Shown here in pieces: positions 63,139 to 64,000 of a stretch of 64,000 nucleotides of DNA. The DNA lies in the NCBI GenBank assembly GCA_023055355.1, contig JALJCS010000010.1, positions 23,575,001 to 23,639,000 on the forward strand, written 5' to 3'. The translations under genes were made by a program, and so were the position numbers. The stretch comes from Agelaius tricolor. Taxonomy: Eukaryota; Chordata; Aves; Passeriformes; Icteridae. Every line of letters starts with the position of its first letter. Within the stretch, counting starts at the first letter, position 1. Under the pieces are notes generated by a model that was given only the letters and a program-made list of their open reading frames with translations, had not been told where the DNA came from and ran no database searches.

Positions 63139-64000
63139 TACATGTACTTTCTCAACAGAAAATGGTACTTCTGGAGGAAAGAACCCAAACTTTTCTGACC
63201 ACTGTTTGATCAGCTCCAGGATGACAACGAATCCTTCAGATTATGATTATAGTCTGATGGATTATAGTCTGCATCATTATTTTTAAATAGGGCCCATCCA
63301 GATATTGCACAAGAAACAGCACTTGCATTGCAGAATTCCCTTGAAGAAGGACACATTTGGGCATCACTTGCACCAACACTGTTCTGCTTCAAGTTGCTGC
63401 AGGGCTCAGTTGCCTGCTCTTACTATGCTGGCTTGTGTTTGCTTTGTCTCTGCTGTTGAACAGTTTGGATCCATTCTTCCCAACAGGACACTGCTCCGAG
63501 AGCAGGATGCTAATTAGGCTTTTCAGATGGCCCATCTGAAGAGACAGCAGCAGAGTTTACCCCACAGACCTCACAACTGTTCTCAATGACCAGGTTTGGA
63601 AACATGTGAAGGAGATGCCCAAGAGATAATAATTTACTCTCAATTCAGTTTTCAGCAAATAAGCAGATTTGGAACCAGACAAATATCTGGTTTGCAGTCA
63701 GGAGATATGACTAAATAGTCTATGGGACACAGTGCTTGTATCAGTGATCTTGTACTCTAGCAAGCAGAGGAAAAACTGCATCAAAGATGTACTTTTTAAC
63801 AGTAAAGTTCCACTGCAAAGTTATATACAAGTTGGGGGCTTTCTGTCAGTGTAAAAGGACAAGGCCCAGTCTCTTCAGCCTTCCCAGGCACAGCTGGAGT
63901 GACACCAGATATCAAAGGTGCAACTGATAGGCATCACTCCCCCTGCCCTGGTTAATGCTTAGTGGCTTCACTGGGGATCTTGCATACCTGCATAATTCAG
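63139..64000. other. non-coding sequence, no gene seen
   Basis: Contains an imperfect 15-bp tandem duplication (GATTATAGTCTG-) at 63245-63274. No gene recognised up to the window edge. Confidence 0.55.

Noticed and set aside
1..64000. Bacterial operons, ribosome-binding sites, terminators, phage or plasmid modules
   Set aside because: Gene density, composition and the vertebrate retroelements rule out a prokaryotic origin.

Overview
The window looks like 64 kb of vertebrate, almost certainly bird and probably songbird, nuclear DNA. It is mostly AT-rich and non-coding. The avian call rests on the interspersed repeats: two CR1 LINE 3' fragments, two copies of a widespread avian retroviral LTR in opposite orientations, and a third LTR of a type I associate with songbirds. 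It also rests on the low repeat density and short simple repeats. Nothing resembles bacterial or viral gene organisation. Open reading frames are short, overlap in several frames, often begin at non-ATG codons and match no protein I recognise. I therefore annotate no protein-coding gene, tRNA or rRNA. An intron or gene desert is the best reading.

Layout. 1-8 kb: a minus-strand CR1 3' end (769-1245), a palindromic TG/TA microsatellite (about 4.46 kb) and a probable LTR with a TATAAAAGG box (about 5.23-5.54 kb). 8-26 kb: unremarkable non-coding sequence with some enhancer-like AT-rich blocks, a 60-bp A-rich tract (21.0 kb) and a strong G-quadruplex motif (23.12 kb). 26.42-26.70 kb: an isolated CpG cluster. 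29.9-30.3 kb: a possible degenerate LTR. 36.18-36.57 kb: a solo LTR with a matching 6-bp target-site duplication. 37.1-38.05 kb: remnants that look like ancient amniote repeats, including a MIR-type core. 46.22-46.78 kb: a solo avian LTR on the plus strand. 47.22-47.76 kb: a CpG cluster running into a GC-rich minisatellite of 14/15-bp units. 50.31-50.43 kb: a 60-bp tandem duplication. 59.22-59.75 kb: a minus-strand LTR of the same family as the 46-kb copy, split by a plus-strand CR1 insertion. 60.0-60.48 kb: a weaker CpG-enriched block.

The parts do not form a gene system. They record successive insertions (ancient SINE-like, then CR1 and ERV LTRs, then CR1 into LTR) in neutral sequence, with local GC/CpG blocks that could be small promoters or only unusual sequence. 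I found no evidence of a novel biological system. The most distinctive structures are the minisatellite and the nested CR1/LTR. Repeat family calls come from memory of avian repeats and were not checked by a search.
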